Shown here in pieces: positions 43,243 through 51,830 of a stretch of DNA of 64,000 nt. The stretch spans positions 124,001 through 188,000 of the forward strand of contig NZ_JAJUWT010000001.1 of assembly GCF_021390395.1 (NCBI RefSeq), in the 5' to 3' direction. This DNA comes from Saccharothrix sp. S26. Its GTDB lineage: Bacteria; Actinomycetota; Actinomycetes; Mycobacteriales; Pseudonocardiaceae. A program made the position numbers and the translations under genes. Position 1 is the first letter of the stretch, and the number at the start of each line of letters is the position of its first letter. The notes under the pieces were generated by a model. It was not told the DNA's origin and did no database searches. It saw nothing but the letters and a program-made list of their open reading frames with translations.

Positions 43243-44171
43243 GGCGGCTGGGGCCTTGGGTGCGGCTCGGTGGCGCGGTCGCGATCCTGGCGGTCTTGGG
43301 GTGGCGGTTGGGGGCCGAGGCGTTCCTGGACGGGCTGCGGGCGGTGGACGGGCGGGCCGTGGCGGCGGCGTTGGGCGTCGGGGCGGTGACCACGGTGGCC
43401 TGCGCGTGGCGGTGGTGCCTCATCGCTCGCCGGCTCGGGTTGCCGCTCACCCTGGGCACCGCCGTGGCCGACTACTACCGCGGCCTGCTGCTCAACGCCG
43501 TCCTGCCCGCCGGCGTCCTCGGGGACGTGCACCGGGCCGTCAGCCACGGGCGGCAGGTCGGGGACGTCGGCCGAGGGGTGCGGGCGGTGGTGTTCGAGCG
43601 GGCGGCCGGGCAGGTGGTGCTGGTGGCCGTCGGGATGGCCGTGCTGATCAGCGGGAACGTGCCGGTCGAGGTGCCGGGCTGGGGGCTGTCGGCGCTCGCG
43701 CTGGTGCTCCTCGCGGCCTGCGGGTCGGCGAAGGTCCGCCGGGCGGCGCGGACGACGTGGGCCGACGCGCGCACCGGCCTGGTCAACCTCGACGTCCTGC
43801 CGAAGGTCACCCTGCTCTCCGTCGCGGTGCTGGGCGGGCACGTGGCGTTGTTCGTGGTCGCGGCCCGTGCGGCCGGCGTGCAGGCGCCGCTCACCCGGCT
43901 CGTCCCGCTGGTGGTGCTCGCCCTGCTGGTCATGGCCGTCCCGCTGAACGTCGGCGGCTTCGGGCCGCGGGAGGCGTTCCTCGCGGTGGCGTTCGGGGCG
44001 GCCGGGCTCGGTGCCGCGCAGGGGCTCGCGACCGGTGTCGTCTACGGCGTCCTGGCGCTGGTCGGCAGCCTGCCCGGCGCGATCACCCTGTTCCGGCCGT
44101 CACCACAGCGCCAGGTACGGCCCGAACGACCCGACCAGGGACGCGAGCACGTCCCGGCCCTTGTCGGCTGA
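43239..44171 (+). CDS. Lysylphosphatidylglycerol synthase/flippase-like integral membrane protein (UPF0104)
   Basis: A 310-residue multi-pass membrane protein of the AglD/UPF0104 family, the transmembrane half found in MprF. Seven or eight hydrophobic segments are visible, together with family motifs WCLIARRLGLPLTL, NAVLPAGVLGDVHRA, VFERAAGQ and a C-terminal PLNVGGFGPREA. Family members move or modify lipid-linked compounds. GTG 43239 overlaps the methyltransferase stop. Its last 72 bases overlap the 3' end of the convergent creatininase gene. It supports the idea that this cluster makes a membrane-associated product. Confidence 0.88.
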   Translation: MRRLGPWVRLGGAVAILAVLGWRLGAEAFLDGLRAVDGRAVAAALGVGAVTTVACAWRWCLIARRLGLPLTLGTAVADYYRGLLLNAVLPAGVLGDVHRAVSHGRQVGDVGRGVRAVVFERAAGQVVLVAVGMAVLISGNVPVEVPGWGLSALALVLLAACGSAKVRRAARTTWADARTGLVNLDVLPKVTLLSVAVLGGHVALFVVAARAAGVQAPLTRLVPLVVLALLVMAVPLNVGGFGPREAFLAVAFGAAGLGAAQGLATGVVYGVLALVGSLPGAITLFRPSPQRQVRPERPDQGREHVPALVG

Positions 44172-44783
44172 CGCCGCCGAAGGCCGCCCCACCACCCCGG
44201 ACGTCGTGTACGCCCCCAGGCCCAGCGTGAGCAGGTGCGGCCGGTCGTCGGCCAGGTGGTCGCCCGCCTCGTACCCGGGCCGCACCAGCTCCGGGTGGGC
44301 GTGCAGCAGGATGGACGTCTCCAGCTCACCGGCGTGCATGTCGCCGCGGGACGTCGTCTCCAGCCCGGCGGCGGTCCGTGCCGCGGCCCAGTCGCCGCTG
44401 CCGGGGAACAACGCCATCCCCTCCGACTCCTGCACCACGTTCGCCAGCACGTAGTTCCCGCCGTGCCCGCTGACCAGCACCAGGTGCGGCACGCCCGACC
44501 GGCGCAACGAGTCCGCCACGTCCCGCACCACCGAGTACAGCGTGCGCGCCGAGATGCTCACCGTGCCCGGCCAGGCCGAGTGCTCGTGCGAGCACGAGAT
44601 CGTGATCGGCGGCAGCACCTGCACCGGGTGCGCCTCGGCGACGGCCCGCGCGATCGTGCACGCGACGATCGTGTCCGTGGCCAACGGCAGGTGAGGGCCG
44701 TGCTGCTCGTGGCTGCCGACCGGCAGCACCGCCGCGGTCGCCCCGCGCGCCCGCACGTCTTCGGTGGTGTCAGGCAGGAACAT
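44100..44783 (-). CDS. Creatininase-family amidohydrolase (ArfB/MftE-like)
   Basis: A 227-residue metal-dependent amidohydrolase of the creatininase superfamily. Metal-binding motifs are VGSHEQHGPHLPLATDT (about 22-38), the SGHGGN loop (near 110) and MHAGELETS (near 155). Two characterised branches are relevant: MftE of mycofactocin and ArfB, the archaeal FAPy deformylase. No other mycofactocin gene is here, whereas a FAPy-type GTP cyclohydrolase lies in the same cluster, so a FAPy deformylase role fits best. ATG 44783 overlaps the dehydrogenase gene by 14 bases. Confidence 0.88.
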   Translation of the reverse strand: MFLPDTTEDVRARGATAAVLPVGSHEQHGPHLPLATDTIVACTIARAVAEAHPVQVLPPITISCSHEHSAWPGTVSISARTLYSVVRDVADSLRRSGVPHLVLVSGHGGNYVLANVVQESEGMALFPGSGDWAAARTAAGLETTSRGDMHAGELETSILLHAHPELVRPGYEAGDHLADDRPHLLTLGLGAYTTSGVVGRPSAASADKGRDVLASLVGSFGPYLALW

Positions 44784-45738
44784 GCCCGGAACCGTAGTCA
44801 ACGCGGTGGCACAGCGGCGGCAGCTCGCCACCGGCCAGCAGCGACGGCAGGTCGTCGAACCGGCTCTCGCCCGTGATCAGCGCGTCGAACACCGGGTCGG
44901 CGAGCAGGTCCAGCGCCAACGCCATCCGCTCGCGGTACGTGCGGTCCGGCCGCGCCACCACGCCCACCTGGCTGCTGCGCAGCCGCAGCCGACGCGAGTG
45001 GAAGAACTCGCCCAGCGGCACCGCGACCCGCCGGTCGCCGTACCAGCTCAGCTCCAGCACCTGCCCTTCCGGCGCGAGCAACGCCAACGACCGGGACAGC
45101 CCCTCCTCGGACGCGCTCGCGTGCACGACCAGGTCGCAGCCGCCCTCCGCCTCCTCGGGTGACGCGAACCGGATCCCCAGCGCGTCGGCCACCGCCGCAC
45201 GCGCCGGATCGGTGTCGACGAGTTGCGGCCGCACGCCCGGGAACCGGGCCAGCAGGGCGGCCACGGCGCACCCCACCATCCCACCGCCGACGACCGCGAC
45301 CCGGTCGCCGACCAACGGCTTGGCGTCCCACAGCGCGTTCACCGCCGTCTCCACCGTGCCCGCCAGCACCGCGCGGGCGGCGGGCACGGTGTCCGGCACG
45401 GGCGTGACGGCGTCGGCCGGCACCACGTAGTGCGTCTGGTGTGGATACAGGCAGAACACCGTGCGACCGAGCAGCGGCCCCCGCTCCACCACGCCGACGT
45501 TGAGGTAGCCGTACTTCACCGGCCACGGGAACCGCCCGTCCTGGAACGGCGCGCGCATCACCTCGTGCTGGCTTTCCGGCACCCCGCCGCGCAGAACCAG
45601 GCTCTCCGTGCCCCGGCTGATCCCCGAGTACAGCGTGCGCACCAGCGCGTCGTCGGGCCCCGGCTCGGCCAGCGGCACGGCGCGGATCTCACTTTTTCCC
45701 GCCGAGGTGAACCAAAGGGCCCTCGCAGAGCGTGTCAC
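44770..45738 (-). CDS. Zinc-type alcohol dehydrogenase-like oxidoreductase (MDR family)
   Basis: A 322-residue medium-chain dehydrogenase/reductase-like protein. The GroES-like N-terminus keeps SGISRGTESLVLRGG but lacks the usual catalytic-zinc Cys/His set. The Rossmann domain shows VAVVGGGMVGCAVAALLARFPG. The subfamily resembles actinobacterial 'theronine dehydrogenase-like' or bacteriochlorophyllide-type MDRs. GTG 45738 is the start, divergent from the CDP-alcohol phosphatidyltransferase with only 31 bases between. It is translationally coupled to the creatininase gene. Confidence 0.85.
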   Translation of the reverse strand: MTRSARALWFTSAGKSEIRAVPLAEPGPDDALVRTLYSGISRGTESLVLRGGVPESQHEVMRAPFQDGRFPWPVKYGYLNVGVVERGPLLGRTVFCLYPHQTHYVVPADAVTPVPDTVPAARAVLAGTVETAVNALWDAKPLVGDRVAVVGGGMVGCAVAALLARFPGVRPQLVDTDPARAAVADALGIRFASPEEAEGGCDLVVHASASEEGLSRSLALLAPEGQVLELSWYGDRRVAVPLGEFFHSRRLRLRSSQVGVVARPDRTYRERMALALDLLADPVFDALITGESRFDDLPSLLAGGELPPLCHRVDYGSGHVPA

Positions 45739-45769
45739 CTGTTACAACCTCCGACCGACGAGGGGCACG

Positions 45770-46513
45770 ATGACGACACTCCACCACAGCGCCACCTCGC
45801 CGACACCCTGGGCTCAGCGGCAAGCCGGCACCGAGACCGTCGCGTGGGCCGGCGTGCAGGTGATCGTCCTCGGCGTCCTGGAGTGCGCGGTCGGGCTGGG
45901 CACGCTGGGCTGGCTCGCGGGCATCGCGTACGCGGTGGGCAACCAGGCGTTGCTCAGCGGTGCGGTGCGACGGGCCCGGTCCGCGTTCGGGCCCGCCGAT
46001 CGCGTCACGTCGGCCAGGGGCCTGCTCGTCGGTGGCGTCACGGCGCTCGTGGCCGACGGCGGGCACCACACCACGCTGCTCGTCGTGCTCGCGACCGTGG
46101 CGCTGGCGTTGGACTTCGTGGACGGGCGGGTGGCCCGCCGCACCGGCACGGCGTCGGCGTTGGGCGCGCGGTTCGACATGGAGGTCGACGCGTTCCTGAT
46201 CCTGGTGCTGAGCGTGCACGTGGCGGTCACCCTCGGGCCGTGGGTGATGGTGATGGGTGCGCTGCGGTACGCGTTCGTCGCGGCGTCGTGGGTCGTGCCG
46301 CGGCTGCGCGGTGCGCTGCCACCGAGCCAGGCGCGCAAGGTGGTGGCCGCCGTGCAGGGGATCGCGCTGGTCGTGGCCACCTCCGACCTGCCGCCGCACC
46401 CGACCGTCCTCGTCGGACTCGCGCTGGCCTCGCTGACCTGGTCGTTCGGCCGTGACGTCGCCTGGTTGTGGCGCACCGCCCCCACCGCACCGGAAGGAGT
46501 CGGCCATGGCTGA
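45770..46513 (+). CDS. CDP-alcohol phosphatidyltransferase family protein
   Basis: A 247-residue integral membrane enzyme. The signature D-x2-D-G-x2-A-R-x8-G-x3-D-x3-D is intact (DFVDGRVARR, then GARFDMEVD, about residues 114-140), within six or so hydrophobic segments. Such enzymes displace CMP from a CDP-activated alcohol with a second alcohol. Unlike housekeeping PgsA or PsdA-type genes, it sits among FAPy and pterin-like enzymes, which suggests an unusual head group. ATG 45770 has GAGGGG upstream. It overlaps the DoxX-like gene by eight bases. Confidence 0.87.
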   Translation: MTTLHHSATSPTPWAQRQAGTETVAWAGVQVIVLGVLECAVGLGTLGWLAGIAYAVGNQALLSGAVRRARSAFGPADRVTSARGLLVGGVTALVADGGHHTTLLVVLATVALALDFVDGRVARRTGTASALGARFDMEVDAFLILVLSVHVAVTLGPWVMVMGALRYAFVAASWVVPRLRGALPPSQARKVVAAVQGIALVVATSDLPPHPTVLVGLALASLTWSFGRDVAWLWRTAPTAPEGVGHG

Positions 46514-46898
46514 CGCAGCCCGCCCGAACGTCGTCGGCAACATCGCCCTGTGGGTGTTGCAGGTGCTGCTGGCCGCGTACTTCGCCTACAGCGGTGTGTC
46601 GCTGCTCGGCGACGACTTCGTGGGCAAGTTCGACAGGATCGGCTCGGGCCAGTGGCTGCGGTACGTGACCGGCGTGCTGGAGGCGGCCGGCGCGCTGGGC
46701 CTGCTCGTGCCCCGGCTGTGCGGGCTCGCCGCGCTGGGCCTGGTCGGCGTGATGGCCGGTGCGGTCTTCACGGAGCTGGTCGTGCTGGGCGACTCCGACG
46801 GCGCGGTGCTGCCCGCGGTGCTGCTCGCGCCGGCGGCCGTGGTCGCGTGGGGCCGTCGTGACACGGTTCGCGCGTTGGTTCAGCGCTTCGGGAAGTAG
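46506..46898 (+). CDS. DoxX-like/MauE-type small membrane protein
   Basis: A 130-residue protein with four predicted membrane helices. The first carries LLAAYFAYSGVSLLGDDFVGKFDRIG and the second VTGVLEAAGALGLLVPRLCGLAALGL, a pattern typical of DoxX-like proteins. It is translated with the CDP-alcohol phosphatidyltransferase (overlap 46506-46513), and its 3' end overlaps the convergent reductase by 19 bases. The function is unknown; a membrane redox partner is possible. Confidence 0.8.
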   Translation: MADAARPNVVGNIALWVLQVLLAAYFAYSGVSLLGDDFVGKFDRIGSGQWLRYVTGVLEAAGALGLLVPRLCGLAALGLVGVMAGAVFTELVVLGDSDGAVLPAVLLAPAAVVAWGRRDTVRALVQRFGK

Positions 46899-47551
46899 CG
46901 CAGCACGGCCACGTCGCCGACCTTGGTCACGTCCTCCAGGTGGAACCGGCGCGCCGGACCGCCGGGGAACCGCGCCGGGTTGACGAACCGGGGCGCGGCG
47001 GCCTGCCCGATCAGCATCGGCGCGACCGCCATGCGGATCTCGTCGGCCAGCCCGGCGGACAGGAACGCGGTGTGGACCCGGCCGCCGCCCTCCACCATCA
47101 GCCGGTCCACGCCCCGCGCGCCGAGGTCGTCCAGCAACGCGCCGAAGTCGACCGACGGACCCAGCGACACCACGTCCGCCAGCTCGCCGACGGCCGCGAC
47201 CGCGCGCCGGTGGCCGGAGTCCGCGGTGTAGACGACCTTGTCGCCGCCGCGGTGCCAGAACTCGGACGTCGGGTCGAGGTCGCCGCTGCCGGTCACGGTG
47301 ACCTTCACCGGGTGCTCGGGGCGGCCCCGGGCCACCCGGTCGGCCCGGCGGCGCGCGCAGTTGACCAGCAGGCGCGGGTTGTCGCGGCGGATCGTGGCCG
47401 CGCCGACCAGGATCGCGCCGGACTCCGCGCGCACCTGGTCGACGTGGTCGAAGTCCTCGGCGTTGGACAGCGGGAACCGCTGCGCGCTGCGGTCGTCGAT
47501 GTAACCGTCCACGCTGACGGCCACGCTGAGCAGGACGTACGGGCGGGTCAC
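46880..47551 (-). CDS. Stand-alone RibD C-terminal-type reductase (2,5-diaminopyrimidinone phosphate reductase-like)
   Basis: A 223-residue NAD(P)H-dependent reductase of the RibD-C/DHFR-like fold. It begins RPYVLLSVAVSVDGYIDD and has GAILVGAATIRRDNPRLLVN, VKVTVTGSGDLD, LMVEGGGRVHTAFL and LADEIRMAVAPMLIG. This set is much closer to the riboflavin-pathway reductases (RibD C-domain, archaeal ArfC, yeast Rib7) than the other DHFR-like gene at 25505 is. In the archaeal route this enzyme follows ArfB and makes the ribitylamino compound. Start GTG 47551; the rest of the frame to the right is antisense noise. Confidence 0.85.
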   Translation of the reverse strand: MTRPYVLLSVAVSVDGYIDDRSAQRFPLSNAEDFDHVDQVRAESGAILVGAATIRRDNPRLLVNCARRRADRVARGRPEHPVKVTVTGSGDLDPTSEFWHRGGDKVVYTADSGHRRAVAAVGELADVVSLGPSVDFGALLDDLGARGVDRLMVEGGGRVHTAFLSAGLADEIRMAVAPMLIGQAAAPRFVNPARFPGGPARRFHLEDVTKVGDVAVLRYFPKR

Positions 47552-47614
47552 GGACCCACCGTACCGACGGCTGCCGGCGTGCTTCGGGCCGATCCGGCGC
47601 GGGCCGCGCTCTCG

Positions 47615-47620
47615 TACCAT
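47615..47620 (+). promoter_or_regulatory. Putative -10 of a leaderless promoter for the two-component operon
   Basis: TACCAT fits the TANNNT pattern and is followed after six bases by GTG 47627, which lacks a ribosome-binding site. Confidence 0.4.
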
Positions 47621-47626
47621 CAGCGG

Positions 47627-48757
47627 GTGCAGGACGTCCTCCGGTCCACGTGGGCCGAGCCCCGGCCCCAGCAGCCGCCCGCGCGGGTGTGGCGGGACTG
47701 GGCGCTCGTGGGCGTCCTGGTGCCCGCGGCGGCGCTGGAAGCGGCCCTGCGGACGGACCTGCCGTGGCGGCCGCTCTGGGCGGTCGTCGTGATCGCCCTG
47801 GTGCCCACCGTGCTGTGGCGGCGGACCAGGCCGCTGCTCGTGCTCGTCGTCGCGTTCGGCGTCACGGGTGTGGTCTCGCTGGTCACCGGCCACGACCGCG
47901 GCGAGCCCTACACCACCGCGTTCCTGCTGATCCTGGTGTACTCGGTGGTCAGGTGGGGTTCCGGGCGCGAAGCCGTGCTCGGCCTGGGGCTCACGGTCGG
48001 CAGCGCGTGCCTGTCCGCGGTGGTGCGCGACCTGGCCGTCGCCGACGTCGTCGGCGGGCTGGCCGTGCTGCTCGCGGCCACCGCCCTGGGCGTGGCCATG
48101 CGCTACCGGTCCCGGTTGCGCACCCGCGAGCTCGACCGGGTCAAGCTGCTGGAACGGGAACGGCTGGCCCGCGACCTGCACGACACCGTCGCCCACCACG
48201 TGTCCGCGATCGCGGTCCGCGCCCAGGCGGGCCTCGCCACGGCGGCGACGCGGCCCGACGCCGCGACCGACGCGTTGCGCCTGATCGAGGCGGAGGCATC
48301 GCGCGCCCTCACCGAGATGCGCGCGATGGTGCGCGTCCTGCGGCGGGGCGAATCGGCCGACCTCGCGCCCAACCCGCGCATCGCCGACCTCGAACAGCTC
48401 GCCACGTCGTCCCGCACCGGCCCGTCGGTGGAGGTGGGCCTCACCGGCGACGTGGACGACGTGCACCCGTCGATCGGCGCGGCGGTCTACCGCCTGGCCC
48501 AGGAAGCCGTCACCAACGCCCGGCGGCACGCCCGGCACGCCACCCGCATCGAGGTCCGCGTCGCCGCCGACGACACGTCGGTGCACCTGCGCGTGAGCGA
48601 CGACGGCGAAGGGGCCGCGCCCAGCGACCCGGGTTTCGGGTTGATCGGCATGTTCGAGCGCGTGGACCTGCTCGGCGGCACCTGCGCCGCGGGCCCCGAC
48701 CGCGACCGCGGCTGGACCGTCACCGCCACCCTGCCCAGGACGGGAACGCCCGCATGA
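47627..48757 (+). CDS. Sensor histidine kinase (NarL-partner type, HisKA_3)
   Basis: A 376-residue membrane kinase. Several hydrophobic segments (about 25-155) form the input region with only short loops. The phosphoacceptor helix RERLARDLHDTVAHHVSAI (His near 187) is of the HisKA_3 type. The HATPase domain shows EAVTNARRHA and DDGEGAAPSDPGFGLIGM. It overlaps the response-regulator gene (ATGA). The signal is unknown. This architecture is very common in actinomycetes. Confidence 0.92.
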   Translation: MQDVLRSTWAEPRPQQPPARVWRDWALVGVLVPAAALEAALRTDLPWRPLWAVVVIALVPTVLWRRTRPLLVLVVAFGVTGVVSLVTGHDRGEPYTTAFLLILVYSVVRWGSGREAVLGLGLTVGSACLSAVVRDLAVADVVGGLAVLLAATALGVAMRYRSRLRTRELDRVKLLERERLARDLHDTVAHHVSAIAVRAQAGLATAATRPDAATDALRLIEAEASRALTEMRAMVRVLRRGESADLAPNPRIADLEQLATSSRTGPSVEVGLTGDVDDVHPSIGAAVYRLAQEAVTNARRHARHATRIEVRVAADDTSVHLRVSDDGEGAAPSDPGFGLIGMFERVDLLGGTCAAGPDRDRGWTVTATLPRTGTPA

Positions 48758-49404
48758 GCGTCCGCGTGGTCGTCGCCGACGACCAGGAGATCGTCCGCAC
48801 CGGCCTGACCATGATCCTCGACGCCCAACCCGGCATCGAGGTGGTCGGCGCGGCCGCCGACGGCCGCCGCGCCGTGGAGCTGGCCCGCCGCCTGCGCCCC
48901 GACGTGTGCCTGTTCGACATCCGCATGCCCGGCGTCGACGGCATCGAAGCCACCCGGCTGCTGGCCGGACCGGACGTGGACGACCCGCTCGCCGTCGTCG
49001 TGATCACCACGTTCGACCTGGACGAGTACGTCTACGCCGCCCTGCGCGCCGGTGCGGTCGGCTTCCTGCTCAAGGACGCCGGGCCCGCGCTGCTCACCCA
49101 GGCCGTCCACGCCGCCGCCGACGGCGACGCGCTGATCGCCCCGAGCATCACCGCCCGCCTGCTCCGGACCTTCGCCGCCGCCGAGCCCGCGTCACCCGCG
49201 CAACCCGTCGAACCGCTCACCGACCGCGAGGAGCAGGTGCTGGCGACCGTCGCCCGGGGCCGCACCAACAGCGAGATCGCCGCCGAACTCCACATCACCC
49301 TGAGCACGGTCAAGACGCACGTCGCGAGCCTGATGGCGAAGCTGGGCGCGCGCAACCGCGTCGAGATCGCCCTGTGGGCCTACGAAACCGGCCGAAAGTA
49401 CTAG
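48754..49404 (+). CDS. NarL/FixJ-type response regulator
   Basis: A 216-residue two-domain response regulator. The receiver (about 3-120) has ADDQEIVRTG, phosphoacceptor Asp near residue 54 in LFDIRMPGVDG, a Thr in VVITTFD and Lys in FLLKDAG. The LuxR-type DNA-binding domain (about 150-212) reads LTDREEQVLATVARGRTNSEIA. It is the cognate partner of the kinase encoded just upstream. Its targets may include the adjacent DUF2306 and sulfatase genes, by position only. Confidence 0.94.
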   Translation: MSVRVVVADDQEIVRTGLTMILDAQPGIEVVGAAADGRRAVELARRLRPDVCLFDIRMPGVDGIEATRLLAGPDVDDPLAVVVITTFDLDEYVYAALRAGAVGFLLKDAGPALLTQAVHAAADGDALIAPSITARLLRTFAAAEPASPAQPVEPLTDREEQVLATVARGRTNSEIAAELHITLSTVKTHVASLMAKLGARNRVEIALWAYETGRKY

Positions 49405-49513
49405 CCCGCACCTGCCCGTCGGTACCGCCCGGCTCCGGCCTTTCTCCCGATGACCTCCGCCGCGCCGATCCGCAGACTCGGTGCACACCGGACATCACCG
49501 AAGGGCCTCCGCC

Positions 49514-50173
49514 GTGACCTCCTCCCGCAGGGCCGACTGGCTCGTGCCCACCGCGTTGATCGCGCTCACCCTCATCCCGGTGGCGGGCGGCGCGATCCGC
49601 CTCACCGACCTGACCGGCGGTGAGGTCACCCCGGAGAACGCGCGGTTCTTCGCCTCACCCGTCCCCGTGGTGCTGCACATCGTCACCGCCGTCGTCTTCT
49701 GCCTCGGCGGCGCCGTCCAGTTCTCACCGGCCTTCCGCGGGCGCAACCACCGCCGCCTGGGCCGGGTCCTGCTCCCGGCCGGCCTCCTGATGGCCCTGAC
49801 CGGCCTGTGGATGACCCTCTTCTACCCCTACCCGGAGGGCGACGGCGACCTCCTGGCGGCCTTCCGGCTGGTGGCCGGCTCCACCACCGTCCTGGCCCTC
49901 GTCCTCGGCTTCCGCGCGATCCGACGTCGTGACCTGGCCCGGCACCGCGCGTGGATGATCCGCGGCTACGCCCTCGCCCAGGGTGCCGGCACGCAGGCCC
50001 TGGTCACCATCGCCTGGGTGGTGCTGGTCGGCCCGGCCACCGGCTCGACCAGGACGCTCCTGCTCGGCCTGGCCTGGGTGATCAACGCCGCGGTGGCGGA
50101 ATGGGTCATCGGTGAACCGGGCAGGCGCCGCCGCGCGTTGTACCGGACGAGACCAGCCGAGAGGACGGCATGA
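49514..50173 (+). CDS. DUF2306-family membrane protein
   Basis: A 219-residue protein with six or so membrane helices. Polar features typical of DUF2306 are present: VVLHIVTAVVFCLGGAVQFSP, RGRNHRRLGRVLLPAGLL and ARHRAWMIRGYALAQGAGTQ, with conserved His/Arg near the helix ends. Its biochemical role is unknown. It starts 109 bases after the response regulator; that gap shows no strong terminator. It overlaps the sulfatase-fold gene (ATGA). Confidence 0.8.
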   Translation: MTSSRRADWLVPTALIALTLIPVAGGAIRLTDLTGGEVTPENARFFASPVPVVLHIVTAVVFCLGGAVQFSPAFRGRNHRRLGRVLLPAGLLMALTGLWMTLFYPYPEGDGDLLAAFRLVAGSTTVLALVLGFRAIRRRDLARHRAWMIRGYALAQGAGTQALVTIAWVVLVGPATGSTRTLLLGLAWVINAAVAEWVIGEPGRRRRALYRTRPAERTA

Positions 50174-51744
50174 CCCGAAGCACCGCGCCCGTCACGGCCC
50201 TGGCGGCCTTGCTCGTCCTGCTCGCCCTGCTCGTGCCGGGCGACGTCGACTCGTTGACGCCCGCCACGTTCCTGCGCCTGCCCGTGGAGGCGCTGCTCGG
50301 CGTCGTGCTGGTGCTCGTCCTGCCCGAACGGCCCCGACGCGTCGCGGCTCCGGCCGCCGGTGCGCTGCTGGGCGTCCTGCTCATCGTCAAGGCACTGGAC
50401 CTCGGCTTCGACGCGGTCCTGCACCGGCCGTTCGACCTGGTCCTCGACTGGCCGTTGCTCCAGCCCGCGGTCGACTACGTTGACGTGACGGCGGGCCGGT
50501 TCGCGGCGGTCGGGGCCGTCGTCGCCGCCGTGCTCCTGGCGGGCGCGGTGATCGTCCTGCTGGCCCGGTCCACTTCACGGCTCAGCCGCGCGGTGGGCCG
50601 ACACCGCCCCACCGCCACCCGCGCCGTCACGATCGCCTGGATCGCCCTCGCCCTGCCCGTCGTGCCGATCGCCTCGCACAGCACGACCACGCTCGTCCAC
50701 GACCACGCGCTCCAAGTGCGGGCCGGCCTGCGCGACCGGCAGGACTTCGCCCACGAGTCGGCCGCGGACCCGTTCGCGGGCACACCGGGCGCGGACATGC
50801 TGACCGCCTTGCGCGGCAAGGACGTCGTCATCGCATTCGTCGAGAGCTACGGGCGTTCCGCCGTGACGCACCCCGACATCGCCCCGCACGTCACCACCGC
50901 CCTCGACGCGGGCACCCGCCGGCTCACCGCAGCCGGTTTCAGCTCGCGCAGCGCGTTCCTCACCTCGCCGACCGCCGGCGGGGGCAGTTGGCTCGCCCAG
51001 GCCACCCTGCTGTCCGGCCTGTGGGTCGACAACCAGCAGCGCTACCGCACCCTGCTGGCCGGTGACCGGTTGACGTTGGGCGGCGCGTTCCGGCGGGCGG
51101 GCTGGCGCTCGGTCGGCGTCATGCCGGGCATCACGAGGGCGTGGCCGGAGGGCGCGTTCTTCGACTACGACCGGATCTACGCCTTCGACGACCTGAACTA
51201 CCGCGGGCCGCGCTTCGGCTACGCCACCACCCCCGACGAGTTCACGATGGCCCGGTTCCAGCAGTTCGAGCGCACCGACGGCCACGCACCCGTGATGGCG
51301 GCCATCCCCTTGCTCTCCAGCCACGCCCCGTGGTCGCCCGCACCGACCACGATCGGCTGGGACCACCTCGGCGACGGCTCGGTCTACCACTCGATGGCCT
51401 CGGGCGAGGCCCCGGCAGAGGACATGTTCGGCCGCGACCCGGCCCTCGTGCGCGCCGACTACGCGCGCACCGTCCAGTACTCGGTGGACACCCTCGTCTC
51501 CTACGTCGAGACCTACGGCGACGACGACCTGGTGCTCGTGTTCCTCGGCGACCACCAACCCGCCCCGTTCGTCACCGGCCCCGACGCGGGCCACGACGTG
51601 CCGATCACCCTCGTCTCCCGCGACCCGACCGTCCTGGACCGCACCGCCGCCTGGGGGTGGACCGAGGGTCTCGCCCCGAGCCCTCAAGCCCCCGTGCGCC
51701 CGATGAACGCCTTCCGCGACCAGTTCCTGACCGCGTTCCGCTAG
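50170..51744 (+). CDS. Sulfatase/alkaline phosphatase-fold membrane protein (LTA synthase-like)
   Basis: A 524-residue protein. The N-terminal 160 residues carry four or five membrane helices. The extracytoplasmic domain has sulfatase-fold elements: VVIAFVESYGRSAV (metal-binding Glu), a Thr/Ser-containing SPTAGGGSWLAQATLLSG where the nucleophile would be, VMAAIPLLSSHAPW and the C-terminal metal site VFLGDHQPAP. This is the layout of lipoteichoic-acid synthase-like phosphotransferases. In actinomycetes these may act on cell-wall polymers. The substrate is unknown. Confidence 0.82.
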   Translation: MTRSTAPVTALAALLVLLALLVPGDVDSLTPATFLRLPVEALLGVVLVLVLPERPRRVAAPAAGALLGVLLIVKALDLGFDAVLHRPFDLVLDWPLLQPAVDYVDVTAGRFAAVGAVVAAVLLAGAVIVLLARSTSRLSRAVGRHRPTATRAVTIAWIALALPVVPIASHSTTTLVHDHALQVRAGLRDRQDFAHESAADPFAGTPGADMLTALRGKDVVIAFVESYGRSAVTHPDIAPHVTTALDAGTRRLTAAGFSSRSAFLTSPTAGGGSWLAQATLLSGLWVDNQQRYRTLLAGDRLTLGGAFRRAGWRSVGVMPGITRAWPEGAFFDYDRIYAFDDLNYRGPRFGYATTPDEFTMARFQQFERTDGHAPVMAAIPLLSSHAPWSPAPTTIGWDHLGDGSVYHSMASGEAPAEDMFGRDPALVRADYARTVQYSVDTLVSYVETYGDDDLVLVFLGDHQPAPFVTGPDAGHDVPITLVSRDPTVLDRTAAWGWTEGLAPSPQAPVRPMNAFRDQFLTAFR

Positions 51745-51830
51745 CCACGTCCAGTGCCGGAACGGTCACGCATCGGCAGCGAATGCACTACGGTCGTCGG
51801 CGCAGACGGATCATTTCCTGGGGGAGTGCG

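Noticed and set aside
44100..44783. Creatininase-family gene plus glycosyltransferase as part of a mycofactocin cluster (MftE, MftF)
   Set aside because: No mftA precursor, mftB, radical-SAM mftC or mftD is present. The neighbouring FAPy-type genes give a better explanation.
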